In this document: positions 23,373 through 31,677 of the stretch, piece by piece
Layout: each line of letters opens with the position of its first letter
How positions within the stretch are numbered: position 1 is the first letter of the stretch
Assembly (NCBI RefSeq): GCF_003609605.1
Contig: NZ_MCHY01000003.1
Location: 1 to 43,524, forward strand
DNA length: 43,524 nt
Source: Ammoniphilus oxalaticus
GTDB taxonomy: Bacteria > Bacillota > Bacilli > Aneurinibacillales > RAOX-1
Reading direction: 5' to 3'
Position numbers and translations under genes: made by a program
Notes under the pieces: generated by a model
The model's database searches: none
What the model saw: the letters and a program-made list of their open reading frames with translations, nothing else
What the model was told of the DNA's origin: nothing

Positions 23373-24003
23373 CGAAAGCAAAGTAAAAAAGAAACGAACG
23401 GCCGCAAGCGGGGCTATTTTAAACGAAAAAAATGTGGTGACCGCAAGCGAACAGCGGAAAAGACGCAAAAAAGTGGCGTCGTTGTTCGCGGATTTCTCCC
23501 CGGTGGTCGATTTTGCGGAATACGATTGTTTTGAATTGCGCAGTGGTCGCTACTTAGACATGGCGCAAGTGACGAGCAAAGACATTTATTCGCTCAATGA
23601 AACAGATAAGAACGCCGACATGTATTTGCTGACGTACTTATTCCAAGCGTACAACGGCGATCTAAAAATCGTTCCGCTCTATACGCCGGTCAATTTAGAA
23701 AAGCAGAAGAACCAAATCATTCGAAACATCCGACGGGCGAAAGATCCCGCGTATGTTCCTTTTCTAGAAAAAAAGCTGGCGGAACTGGCGTTTATCGAGG
23801 AGAACCGTCTAAACAAGGAGTACTTCTTCTTTCTGTACGCCGATAGCGTCAAGGAATTAAGGGAACAAAAGAATCACCTCAAGCGATTGCTCGCGCGGAA
23901 CAATCCGATGATTGAACTGGATCTGGAGAAGAAAATCAACGTGTTGTATCAGCTATCAAACTTAAATTCAAAACCAAGCATGGATGGAGGGATGCGAACA
24001 TGA
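23359..24003 (+). CDS. TrsD-like protein preceding VirB4
   Basis: A 214-residue soluble protein with a basic N-terminal 35 residues, then an alpha/beta region (VVDFAEYDCFELRSGRYLDM, DLKIVPLYTPVNLEKQKNQI) and a long helix. It resembles TrsD of staphylococcal conjugative plasmids, which looks like a detached N-terminal piece of VirB4. ATG at 23359 has AAAGGGAGGG upstream and overlaps the VirB3-like gene. The 4-base overlap with virB4 supports joint assembly with that ATPase. Confidence 0.7.
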   Translation: MTLLNESKVKKKRTAASGAILNEKNVVTASEQRKRRKKVASLFADFSPVVDFAEYDCFELRSGRYLDMAQVTSKDIYSLNETDKNADMYLLTYLFQAYNGDLKIVPLYTPVNLEKQKNQIIRNIRRAKDPAYVPFLEKKLAELAFIEENRLNKEYFFFLYADSVKELREQKNHLKRLLARNNPMIELDLEKKINVLYQLSNLNSKPSMDGGMRT

Positions 24004-25955
24004 TTCACGCGCTGGCGCGTTTATTTCAACCGAAAACCGATGAAGAAGTGATCGGGGAAAAAGGCTACAATCCGTCGTTGTTGGCGCGGATCCAACCGCA
24101 AGGGGGCCTTCGTATTACCCCCAGTTATGTGCGGCTCGGAGACGGATACGTGTCTTGTATCCATGTTCACAAGTACCAAACGTTGGTGACGGACTTTTGG
24201 CTGGAACAACTGATGAGTATCGAAAATACGTTGGTCACGTTAGATATCGCGACCGCCAATAAGATCCAGATCGTCGAAGACATTAATAAGTCGATGGCGG
24301 AACAAGATAACCGATTCGTGAACGCCAAAGATAACGTCGATCGGATCAACGCCAAAGAAAATTACATGGAGTTGGATGAACTCTATAACCAGATCACGCA
24401 AGGCGAGGTCATGAAACGCGTGCATTTGCGGGTGTATGTCAAAGGCCGCACGTTGCAAGCGTTAGAAGAGAACGTCAAAGAAGTTCTCGACGAACTGCAA
24501 AGTTTAAATTATCGGGGAACGGTGCTGCTCAATGAGCAAGAATGGGAGTGGGAGAGCTTGTTTACGGGATACAGCGAACAATTAACGTATCCGAACAAAC
24601 GAAAAGGAAAAGACGTCCCGTCGACGGCGCTCGCGGGAGGCTATCCGTTTCACTATACGTTCTTAAATGACGATAACGGCACCTATTATGGCACAACCGA
24701 GACCAATGGGAGTGTCATTTTTGATTTGTTTCATCGCGATAAAAACCGCATGTTTTACAACGCCCTCATGATCGGAAAGATGGGATCGGGCAAATCGACG
24801 CTGCTCAAAAAGACGGTCATGGATCAAGCGATTAAAGGGCACAAGATCCGCATCTTGGACGTAACCGGCGAGTTTTCGGAAGTGGTCAAGGAACTCAACG
24901 GCAAACAGATCGCCTTGGATGGCTCACAAGGCATCATTAATCCGTTGCAAGTGTTTAAGACGGTGACCAACGACGATGGTTCCACGAATGAAACGTTATC
25001 GTTTACGCAGCATTTATCCAAGATGAACGTCTTCTACCATTTCATTAACCCGTCGTCGGATCGAAACGAAGCGACGGAGTTTGAGATTTTATTGCGTCAA
25101 CTCTACGTTCAACGCGGGTTATGGTCGGAAGACGGGGAAGAGGAGATCGCTATCACAAACTTTCCCGCGAGCGAATACCCGACGTTTTCCGATTTGCTCG
25201 CCTTAGTGAGAGACGAACTCTATGCGGATGGGGATCGAAAGAAAAGACGGGAGCATGTCGGCGCGGAACGCGAGATTCGCCTGGCGAACATTGAACTCAC
25301 CATTAAAAACTTGGTGGAGAACTATGGCAACATCTTTGACGGGGTTTCCTCCATCGATCACTTCGACGATGAACTTGTCGTGTCGTTTCCCCTTCGGAAT
25401 CTAACAAACCTGAAAGATGAAATCTACCAGGCGCAAGTGTTTAACATTATGAACATGCTGTGGGATGGGATGATCGTGAATGGATCGCATCAATTTCGTT
25501 CTTTCAATCGGGGCGAACTGCAATTTAACGACGCGACCCGCTATTTAATCGTGATCGATGAAGCGCATCACGTGATCAATACCCGCGACATCTCTCAACC
25601 GGCTGTGTTGTACCTGGAACGGTTCATGCGCGAATCCCGCAAGTACTTTGGCGGGATTTTCTTTGTTTCACATGTCATTTCGGACTTTGTTCCCGCAGGA
25701 TCAGACAGCCAAAACGCGGAGAACGTCAAGAAGCTGTTTCAATTGACGCAATACAAGTTCATTGGCCAGCAGGACGCGGAGTCGATGCCCACGATTCAAT
25801 CCGTCTTCGACGGACAGTTGACCGAATCGGAAGCACGCATCATTCCGACGCTTGAAACGGGTAAGGTTGTGCTTTGTATTTCCGGCTTAAAGAATCTTGT
25901 GTTTGAAGTGGATGTGTCGCAAGCCGAGTTAGCCATCTTTGGCGGCGGGGCGTAG
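24000..25955 (+). CDS. virB4: VirB4-family T4SS ATPase (TrsE-like)
   Basis: The motor ATPase of the transfer channel, on the cytosolic membrane face. Walker A is MIGKMGSGKSTLLKK (about residues 257-271), Walker B is YLIVIDEAHHVINTRD (about 514-529), and a conserved motif before it reads RMFYNALM. The C-terminal Gln finger region is FIGQQDAESMPTIQ. At 651 residues it is typical. The start overlaps the previous gene as ATGA. Codon use is GC-rich like the rest of the transfer core. Confidence 0.95.
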   Translation: MIHALARLFQPKTDEEVIGEKGYNPSLLARIQPQGGLRITPSYVRLGDGYVSCIHVHKYQTLVTDFWLEQLMSIENTLVTLDIATANKIQIVEDINKSMAEQDNRFVNAKDNVDRINAKENYMELDELYNQITQGEVMKRVHLRVYVKGRTLQALEENVKEVLDELQSLNYRGTVLLNEQEWEWESLFTGYSEQLTYPNKRKGKDVPSTALAGGYPFHYTFLNDDNGTYYGTTETNGSVIFDLFHRDKNRMFYNALMIGKMGSGKSTLLKKTVMDQAIKGHKIRILDVTGEFSEVVKELNGKQIALDGSQGIINPLQVFKTVTNDDGSTNETLSFTQHLSKMNVFYHFINPSSDRNEATEFEILLRQLYVQRGLWSEDGEEEIAITNFPASEYPTFSDLLALVRDELYADGDRKKRREHVGAEREIRLANIELTIKNLVENYGNIFDGVSSIDHFDDELVVSFPLRNLTNLKDEIYQAQVFNIMNMLWDGMIVNGSHQFRSFNRGELQFNDATRYLIVIDEAHHVINTRDISQPAVLYLERFMRESRKYFGGIFFVSHVISDFVPAGSDSQNAENVKKLFQLTQYKFIGQQDAESMPTIQSVFDGQLTESEARIIPTLETGKVVLCISGLKNLVFEVDVSQAELAIFGGGA

Positions 25956-25957
25956 TC

Positions 25958-27079
25958 ATGTCGAACGGCAACACCGCCGCGCGCCAGACCGTTCGAGCGA
26001 CGAAAGCGATCGCCACCCGCGCGGCGTTAAAGAAGCTCAATCTTGCCACGTTCAAAATTCAATTAATTCTGGCGCTGATCTTGATCCTGTTCCTCACGGT
26101 CGCCGTTTTAATCGCGGGGTTGGTGGCCGTCATTAGCGGCGGCGATCAATCTGACTCCTTCGTGGGGACCGGTCAAGCCCAGGTCAGCGCGGAAGTGACG
26201 CAGTATCGCGACGCGGTATTTAACGAACTGGATCAGCACGGGTTGAGTCAGTATACCGAATTGATTCTAGCTTTAATGATGCAAGAAAGCGGCGGGAAGG
26301 GATTGGATCCGATGCAAGCGAGCGAATCGTTTTGCGGGTCGGTTGGGTGTATTCAAGACGCGCAAACGTCAATCGAAAAAGGCGTGCTGCACTTTAAAAA
26401 CGTGTTGGATCGGACCGATGGGGATATCGAGTTGACGTTGCAAAGTTACAATTTCGGCGGCGGTTTTATTGATTATGTCCAATCCAACGGTGGGGCGTAC
26501 ACGAAGGATTTGGCGATCGCCTATTCTCAAATGATGTACGGAAAGTTAGCCCATACAGGGAACTACACGTGCCATCGACCCGAAGCGATTGAACACCAGG
26601 CGTGTTATGGCGACATTGGGTATGTGGATGCGGTCCTGCGTTATTTACCGTCCGCGTTGGAAGTGGATTCCGCGGCGCTTGGAGAAGGAACGTCCTCGCC
26701 GTTAGCGCGCGAGCTCAAGGTCAATTCTCATTATGGTTATCGGGTCGATCCCTTTTCAAAGGTTCGCACGTTGCATGCGGGTATTGATTTAGCTTGCACG
26801 TATTCCGATAGCATCCATGCCTTTAAAGACGGGAAAGTGGTGTACGCGGGAACCGCCAGCGGATACGGAAACCTGATTCAAATTCAACATGACGGTTTCA
26901 TTACCGCCTATGGTCACCTGGACAGTATTCACGTCTCGAATGGGCAACAGGTTCGATCGGGGGAAGCGATCGGATACTGCGGAACGACAGGGGCTTCGAC
27001 GGGAACGCATCTACATTTTGAAATCAAAACGGAATTATGGAAAGGACATATCGATCCCCGAACGTATTTGGGATTGTAA
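25958..27079 (+). CDS. Bifunctional cell-wall hydrolase: lysozyme-like plus M23 endopeptidase
   Basis: The VirB1-like enzyme that opens peptidoglycan for the channel. A cytosolic basic tail and a membrane anchor (LILALILILFLTVAVLIAGLVAV, about 33-60) lead to a lysozyme-like domain (about 80-220; catalytic Glu in LALMMQESGGKG, then SYNFGGGFIDYV), and then an M23 metallopeptidase (about 245-373) with zinc ligands in LHAGIDLA and HLHFEI. Gram-positive counterparts such as CwlT usually carry NlpC/P60 as second domain, so the M23 form is a variant. ATG at 25958 lies 2 bases after virB4. Confidence 0.9.
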   Translation: MSNGNTAARQTVRATKAIATRAALKKLNLATFKIQLILALILILFLTVAVLIAGLVAVISGGDQSDSFVGTGQAQVSAEVTQYRDAVFNELDQHGLSQYTELILALMMQESGGKGLDPMQASESFCGSVGCIQDAQTSIEKGVLHFKNVLDRTDGDIELTLQSYNFGGGFIDYVQSNGGAYTKDLAIAYSQMMYGKLAHTGNYTCHRPEAIEHQACYGDIGYVDAVLRYLPSALEVDSAALGEGTSSPLARELKVNSHYGYRVDPFSKVRTLHAGIDLACTYSDSIHAFKDGKVVYAGTASGYGNLIQIQHDGFITAYGHLDSIHVSNGQQVRSGEAIGYCGTTGASTGTHLHFEIKTELWKGHIDPRTYLGL

Positions 27080-27099
27080 CGATAAAAGGAGAAAACCCT

Positions 27100-27747
27100 A
27101 TGCTTTTGTCACGAAACGGCGTCTTGTTTCTTCTCTCTTTTTTTCTAGTGATGTCTTTGGTCTTCAATGTTTATAGTCTTGCCACGCAAGGAAACGTACG
27201 CGAGAAATATGAGAGAAACATCCAAGCGATCAATCAAAAGTTAATCGAAAGCGATCAAGAAAAAAGCGATTTGAAAGAGAAGATCGCTTTTTTTGCTGCT
27301 CAATCCCCAGCCGATGGGGAACCAAGCACAGCGGATCGTGATCCGATTTCGACGTTGGTCGTTGAAAAAAATAACGAAACCGAAAAGCTCAATGCGGCCA
27401 AACGGTTCATGGAATTTACCTTTAATAGGACGCCCGAAAATTACGCGGAACAAAAAAAGTTAGCGCGAAATTACATGACGCGGGCGTTGTTTGAAACGAT
27501 TTACGCCGCGGACGGCGTGGATGAACACGCGCAAAAAGTGAGCGTGAAACTGGAATCAGCGGACATTTATGTAGGAGAGAAGAATACAAACGAAGCGATT
27601 GTTTTTTACAAGATGAAAAATGAAATCAGGGAAACGGGTTATTCCGAAGTCGTTTCCGATTACGCCAAAGTAACCTTTGAAAAAGAAGATTCCGCTTGGA
27701 AAGTAGCGCGCATTCAGTCTTTAGATGTAAAAGAAGGAGGTCTCTGA
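27100..27747 (+). CDS. Membrane-anchored VirB8/TcpC-like transfer protein
   Basis: One N-terminal membrane helix (VLFLLSFFLVMSLVFNVYSLA), a coiled-coil stalk (residues 28-70), a Pro/Ser linker, and a C-terminal 120-residue domain with alpha then beta pattern (AKRFMEFTFNRTPENYAEQ; VSDYAKVTFEKEDSAWKVARI), as expected for the NTF2-like fold of VirB8/TcpC. ATG at 27100 follows AAAGGAGAAAACCCT; a start at 27037 would begin inside the hydrolase gene. Its stop overlaps the next start (TGATG). Confidence 0.7.
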   Translation: MLLSRNGVLFLLSFFLVMSLVFNVYSLATQGNVREKYERNIQAINQKLIESDQEKSDLKEKIAFFAAQSPADGEPSTADRDPISTLVVEKNNETEKLNAAKRFMEFTFNRTPENYAEQKKLARNYMTRALFETIYAADGVDEHAQKVSVKLESADIYVGEKNTNEAIVFYKMKNEIRETGYSEVVSDYAKVTFEKEDSAWKVARIQSLDVKEGGL

Positions 27748-28592
27748 TGAAGAAGAAAAAGCGAAAGAATTTAAAGTTTAATGTCTCCAATTACTACGCG
27801 GCGATCGCCTTGTTTTTCGTTTTAGGCATTGTATTTTTTGGCACATCGAAGATCTTTTTCGCTGAGGAAAGGCCGATTAATCAGACGCCGTTGCAAACGG
27901 AATTGGATCTTAGGGCAAATGGAAAGTTGAGCATTGATCGTTGGATCTACGATGAACATCAAAATAAAATGGAAGTCATTTTAGCGACGAATAACATGAA
28001 AGACTATCGGACGGATTTACAATTCAGTTCGGTTTCGAGAAAGGACGTTCGAACACCGTTGTCGATTCAAGCGGTCTATGAAGACAATGAAATCTTTATC
28101 TTACACATCGATCAGGTGCCCAAAGACTTCGAGCAATTGGCGATCCGACTGCATAAAAACGAGCGGAATTTAAACGATTGGTTTCAAGAACAAGAGGAAG
28201 AAGAAAAACAAACCCCCGTGATCTCCACGCTTTATACAGATGAACGTGTCGTCGAGAAAGGGGAAGTAAACGTAAAAGATCATCGTGACTATACGCGGCA
28301 AGTGGCCGATCAGATGATCGATCAATCCACAATTAAAATCAAAGAAAATGAGGAAAAGATGGAGCAATGGGAGGAAGTATATCGGGAACTGAATGAGGAA
28401 AAAGAAAAGTTAAAAGCGGGGCTGTTGTATCAGACGATGGACGAACAAATCACGACGAATAACAAGATTTATCAGTTGGATCGTGAGATGGACGTGAAGC
28501 AAAAGGAGATCGAAAAAATCGAAGCGGATAGCCAAAACATCCGCGCGAAGATCGAGCGATTGAAACAGAAAAAGCGGGATATTGGGTTTTAA
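27747..28592 (+). CDS. Membrane-anchored coiled-coil transfer protein, 281 residues
   Basis: No family is firmly recognised. A basic N-terminus (MKKKKRKNLKFN) precedes one membrane helix (AIALFFVLGIVFFGTSKIFF), a beta-rich external domain (residues 45-145), an acidic linker, and a long C-terminal coiled coil (195-281; KIKENEEKMEQWEEVYREL...). ATG at 27747 follows GAAGGAGG and overlaps the preceding stop. As last gene of the T4SS operon it probably acts as a scaffold or spacer at the wall. Confidence 0.68.
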   Translation: MKKKKRKNLKFNVSNYYAAIALFFVLGIVFFGTSKIFFAEERPINQTPLQTELDLRANGKLSIDRWIYDEHQNKMEVILATNNMKDYRTDLQFSSVSRKDVRTPLSIQAVYEDNEIFILHIDQVPKDFEQLAIRLHKNERNLNDWFQEQEEEEKQTPVISTLYTDERVVEKGEVNVKDHRDYTRQVADQMIDQSTIKIKENEEKMEQWEEVYRELNEEKEKLKAGLLYQTMDEQITTNNKIYQLDREMDVKQKEIEKIEADSQNIRAKIERLKQKKRDIGF

Positions 28593-28598
28593 AAACAA

Positions 28599-28688
28599 GG
28601 TACAAAACTGTGCCTTTTTTGATTTTAGGCGGGTACAAAATTGTACCCTTTTTACTTTTAGCTAGGTACAAGACTGTACCTCTTTTGA
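28599..28688 (+). terminator. Three tandem hairpins sharing GGTACA/TGTACC arms
   Basis: Stems at 28599-28614 (GGTACAAAACTGTGCC), 28631-28648 (GGGTACAAAATTGTACCC) and 28664-28681 (AGGTACAAGACTGTACCT), each followed by a T-rich stretch. The repetition is unusual: they may act as a triple terminator at the end of the T4SS operon, or as repeated binding sites beside oriT. Confidence 0.7.
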
Positions 28689-28706
28689 AAAAATGCGATA
28701 TCTCAA

Positions 28707-28760
28707 TAAACCCAGGCTTTGCCTGGGCTATCACGGCGCGTGATAGCATTTTCCCCTTAT
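28707..28760. other. Candidate oriT: two adjacent perfect hairpins upstream of the relaxase genes
   Basis: CCCAGGC-TTT-GCCTGGG (28711-28727) is followed at once by CTATCACG-GCG-CGTGATAG (28728-28746). Paired hairpins in the gap just before relaxosome genes are the usual oriT setting. A nic site cannot be fixed by eye; the stretch after the second hairpin (CATTTTCCCC) is the place to look. Confidence 0.5.
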
Positions 28761-28833
28761 GCTCTTTCTTACTCTTTTTAGTTTTTGTCTTTTTTCTTTG
28801 GATTTTTACTATGACGATGCAGGAGGTCGTAAA

Positions 28834-29085
28834 ATGAACATACTCATTAGGGATGTACATCCCGCGACAATCAACAAAATTGATGAACTCGCCAAACAAA
28901 AAGGGATTTCGCGACAAGAATATTTAAGAGAACACCTTGAAGCTTTTGCCGTTAGCGACTTGCATTTCAATCTCATGGATCGCTACGAAAAGCAATTGGA
29001 AGTAAACACAATGTTGCTAGAAAAAAATGCAAAGAAGATGGATGAAATGATTGCAGTCTTTACGCAATTGATGTTCGATGAATAA
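28834..29085 (+). CDS. RHH-type relaxosome accessory protein
   Basis: An 83-residue protein with a ribbon-helix-helix-like N-terminus (MNILIRDVHPATINKIDELA then KGISRQEYLREHLEAFA) and a C-terminal coiled coil. Small RHH proteins encoded just before relaxases bind oriT and help load the relaxase. ATG at 28834 follows GCAGGAGG. It overlaps the relaxase gene by 8 bases. Confidence 0.75.
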   Translation: MNILIRDVHPATINKIDELAKQKGISRQEYLREHLEAFAVSDLHFNLMDRYEKQLEVNTMLLEKNAKKMDEMIAVFTQLMFDE

Positions 29086-30157
29086 TTCACCCGCGGTCAT
29101 TATTAAGTCTCAATTTAAAATGGGCAAGCAACAAACCGCCAACGGTTCGTTTAGAAACTATGTGAATTACATGGATCGCGCAGATACGCATTCGGAGAAG
29201 AATGAATTTCAAAGTTATCAGGACTATATGAGCAACGAAGAAAAATCCACGGGATTATTTACGAACGAGAAAGATGTTCTAACGGATCAAGAAAAAGAAA
29301 GGTTTAAAGATACGTTTAAAGACATGCAGGAAAAAGGTAGCGTCTTATGGCAAGACGTCATCTCGTTCGATAACGATTGGTTAAAAGAAAGGGGCGTGCT
29401 TCAAGACAAAGGCATCGACGAAAAGAAATTAAAAAACGTGACGCGCTCAGCCGTCAATGAAATGTTAAAGCATGAGAAGTTATTGGATACGACCATATGG
29501 ACAGCGGCGATTCATTACAACACGGATAACATTCACATTCATGTGGCGACGGTTCAAACAAAAAATTTTCGAGAGCGAGGAAAAAGAAAACCATCCTCGA
29601 TTGAAAAGATGAAGTCGGCCACCGTGAATCAATTGCTGGATCGTTCCAAGGAAAATGAAAGACTCAATCAATTTATTCGAAATGATTTGATTCAAAGCAA
29701 ACGCGAGGATCCGATCCTATCGCTGAAAAATAGAATCGTGGATCGAGAGCTCGTGAGTCAATTTAAAAAGATTCATAGCATGCTTCCCGAAGACAAACGA
29801 CTTTGGCGATATAACATGAATGGGATTCAACACGTACGTCCCGAACTCGATAAGCTAACGGATATGTACATCGACCGCCATTTTAAAACCGAATTTGAAG
29901 ACTTTAAAAAACAGCTGGATCAAGAAGTGGCTGTCTATAAAAAATCGTATGGTGAAAACTCGAAGGCTGAACGTTATCGCGAGACAAAAATGAAAGACCT
30001 ATACACCCGCATGGGAAACACCATTTTAAAAGAGGTGAAAGATTTTGATCAAAAACAAAATAAAATCCCTTCAAGGAAGGGAAGGGGCCGTTCCGTTCAC
30101 GTCGGTCGTGAAGTGAATCGTTCGCGAACATATGAAGCTAACGAAAGAAGAGTTTAG
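29078..30157 (+). CDS. Relaxase, MOBP/MOBL-like (pLS20 RelLS20-type)
   Basis: Nicks oriT and pilots the strand into the recipient. The three-histidine metal motif is clear: H146, H153 and H155 in AIHYNTDNIHIHVAT. Candidate catalytic tyrosines are Y28 and Y31 in FRNYVNYMDR, a short motif seen in MOBL relaxases of Gram-positive plasmids. The C-terminal half is helical and basic, with an Arg-rich end (SRKGRGRSVHVG). At 359 residues it is compact, with no primase or helicase domain attached. ATG at 29078 lies inside the accessory gene; the ribosome site is weak, so coupling is likely. Confidence 0.85.
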   Translation: MNNSPAVIIKSQFKMGKQQTANGSFRNYVNYMDRADTHSEKNEFQSYQDYMSNEEKSTGLFTNEKDVLTDQEKERFKDTFKDMQEKGSVLWQDVISFDNDWLKERGVLQDKGIDEKKLKNVTRSAVNEMLKHEKLLDTTIWTAAIHYNTDNIHIHVATVQTKNFRERGKRKPSSIEKMKSATVNQLLDRSKENERLNQFIRNDLIQSKREDPILSLKNRIVDRELVSQFKKIHSMLPEDKRLWRYNMNGIQHVRPELDKLTDMYIDRHFKTEFEDFKKQLDQEVAVYKKSYGENSKAERYRETKMKDLYTRMGNTILKEVKDFDQKQNKIPSRKGRGRSVHVGREVNRSRTYEANERRV

Positions 30158-30446
30158 TCTTCAATATATTACGGACACGGTCACAGAACAGGTGACGCGA
30201 TCCGTGCAAGCGTCGTTGAATCAAACCATATCCAAAGAAATCAATCGCATTCGTCTCGGCGCCAATAACATTGATCGAAACACGCAAATCTTAATTGAGA
30301 TGGTGCAAGGGCATATTCAAATGCAAAACCTAGAGTATGTCATAACGACGGATATGGTTAAGCCTCCGTTCTTAAAAGATATTGAAGGGATCGTGCAAGA
30401 AAGAATTGAGAAACAAAAACAAAGAAAAGATTCAAGGGAGCGATAA
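30132..30446 (+). CDS. Hypothetical helical protein after the relaxase, 104 residues
   Basis: No family is recognised. The sequence is mostly helical with heptad-like spacing (TVTEQVTRSVQASLNQTISKEI) and a basic end (KQKQRKDSRER), suggesting a small coiled-coil or DNA-binding protein. ATG at 30132 lies inside the end of the relaxase gene (26-base overlap), which implies coupled translation and a role with the relaxase. Confidence 0.65.
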   Translation: MKLTKEEFSLQYITDTVTEQVTRSVQASLNQTISKEINRIRLGANNIDRNTQILIEMVQGHIQMQNLEYVITTDMVKPPFLKDIEGIVQERIEKQKQRKDSRER

Positions 30447-30450
30447 AAAC

Positions 30451-30735
30451 ATGAACGTATTTAGCGAAAATTACACGATTGGATTGATTAAAGAAGTCGG
30501 AGAGGAAGACGTCTTGTTAACGGTCAATGGCGAAGACGTTGTCGTGCCGTTAAGCGAAAAGAATAGAGAGGTCGTGTTTGAATTGGTCGAAGAAGGGACG
30601 TTTCTCGTTCCCTATGATCAAAAAAACAAGGAGATCTTGATGGCGATCGATGAAGCGGTTGTCTATGAAACCTTCCCTGAAATGGACAGCGAAGCCTTAG
30701 AAGGCGCCACCGACGACCTGCCCAATGAAGAATAA
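30451..30735 (+). CDS. Small acidic protein, 94 residues
   Basis: Strongly acidic. It begins with a beta-rich part (NYTIGLIKEVGEEDVLLTVN) and ends with a Glu/Asp-rich tail (DSEALEGATDDLPNEE). ATG at 30451 follows AAGGGAGCG. The gene overlaps the next by 11 bases. Acidic small proteins in leading regions can mimic DNA, but no antirestriction family is recognised, so the role is open. Confidence 0.62.
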   Translation: MNVFSENYTIGLIKEVGEEDVLLTVNGEDVVVPLSEKNREVVFELVEEGTFLVPYDQKNKEILMAIDEAVVYETFPEMDSEALEGATDDLPNEE

Positions 30736-31672
30736 AACGGGTGATCGCGTGAGCGAAAAGGAAATTCAAAAGGCGAGCGACGTTCATCTTCTCGACTACC
30801 TACAAACCAAAGGGGAAGGGTTGATTCAACAAGGGAAGTATTTTCGTCACGCCGAACATGATTCCTTGGTGATTCGAAACGATGGCAAATGGTTTTGGAA
30901 TAGCCGCGGGGAAGGCGGGCATGGCCCGATCAGCTTTGCGCGCGCCTTTTACAATTTAAGTTTTCAGGATGCGGTTCGCGATGTGAACCAGCTTTCGATT
31001 GATAAAACCTTGACGGATGATTTGAAAAAAGCATCTGAACAAGGTTTTATTTATCCCAAACAATACGAAGCGGACACGCAAAAACATGTCCGACGCTACC
31101 TCGTCCAGGAAAGAAAGATCGATCCGCGATTGGTCGATTCGTTAATCAAGAATGGCTACCTGGCCGAGGATCAACGAAAAAATTGCGTGTTTAAGTGGAG
31201 GGATTCAAAAGGAGACATTGTGGGCGCGGATCGGCAAGGGACGATCCGAACGAGCAACGGAACCTTTAAACAAATTGCGGCGGACAGCAAAGAAGATGGC
31301 GGGTTTCGAGTGGATGTCGGAACGCCAAATCAGATCGCTCTATTTGAAAGTCCGATTGACGCCATATCGTACTATGAATTATTTCAACTGCAAAATATCC
31401 GGTTGCAATCCATGAGCGGTTTAAAAGATCGAACCGCCAATACCGCGATCAAGGAACTCATTCAAGAGTGTCATGCGCGCGACGAAAGGGTAGAGAAGGT
31501 CATCTTTGCCGTGGATAACGATGAAGCGGGAAAAGGATTTGCGCAGCGATGGAAAAGCCTCCTTACCCAAGCGGATATCCATGTTCCGATCCATAAGGAT
31601 TGGAATGTTGATTTACAAAAAAGGAAAGAGCAGCAGAAGAAAAAAGAACCCGTTTATGAGATGGAGAGGTGA
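30725..31672 (+). CDS. DUF3991/Toprim primase-like protein
   Basis: The N-terminal 75 residues fit a DUF3991-like region (SLVIRNDGKWFWNSRGEGGH), without the cysteines of a CHC2 zinc finger. A Toprim_2 domain follows at about 190-300: catalytic Glu in ALFESPIDAISYYEL and the Asp pair in VIFAVDNDEAGKGFAQRW. Such proteins accompany relaxases and may prime the complementary strand in the recipient. A GTG at 30749 is an alternative start. The stop overlaps the next gene. At 315 residues it is primase-like without a helicase. Confidence 0.8.
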   Translation: MKNKTGDRVSEKEIQKASDVHLLDYLQTKGEGLIQQGKYFRHAEHDSLVIRNDGKWFWNSRGEGGHGPISFARAFYNLSFQDAVRDVNQLSIDKTLTDDLKKASEQGFIYPKQYEADTQKHVRRYLVQERKIDPRLVDSLIKNGYLAEDQRKNCVFKWRDSKGDIVGADRQGTIRTSNGTFKQIAADSKEDGGFRVDVGTPNQIALFESPIDAISYYELFQLQNIRLQSMSGLKDRTANTAIKELIQECHARDERVEKVIFAVDNDEAGKGFAQRWKSLLTQADIHVPIHKDWNVDLQKRKEQQKKKEPVYEMER

Positions 31673-31677
31673 TGGAA

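Noticed and set aside
28599-28681. CRISPR or attachment-site repeat
   Set aside because: Three hairpins with T-runs and no unique spacers of CRISPR size; terminators or protein sites fit better.
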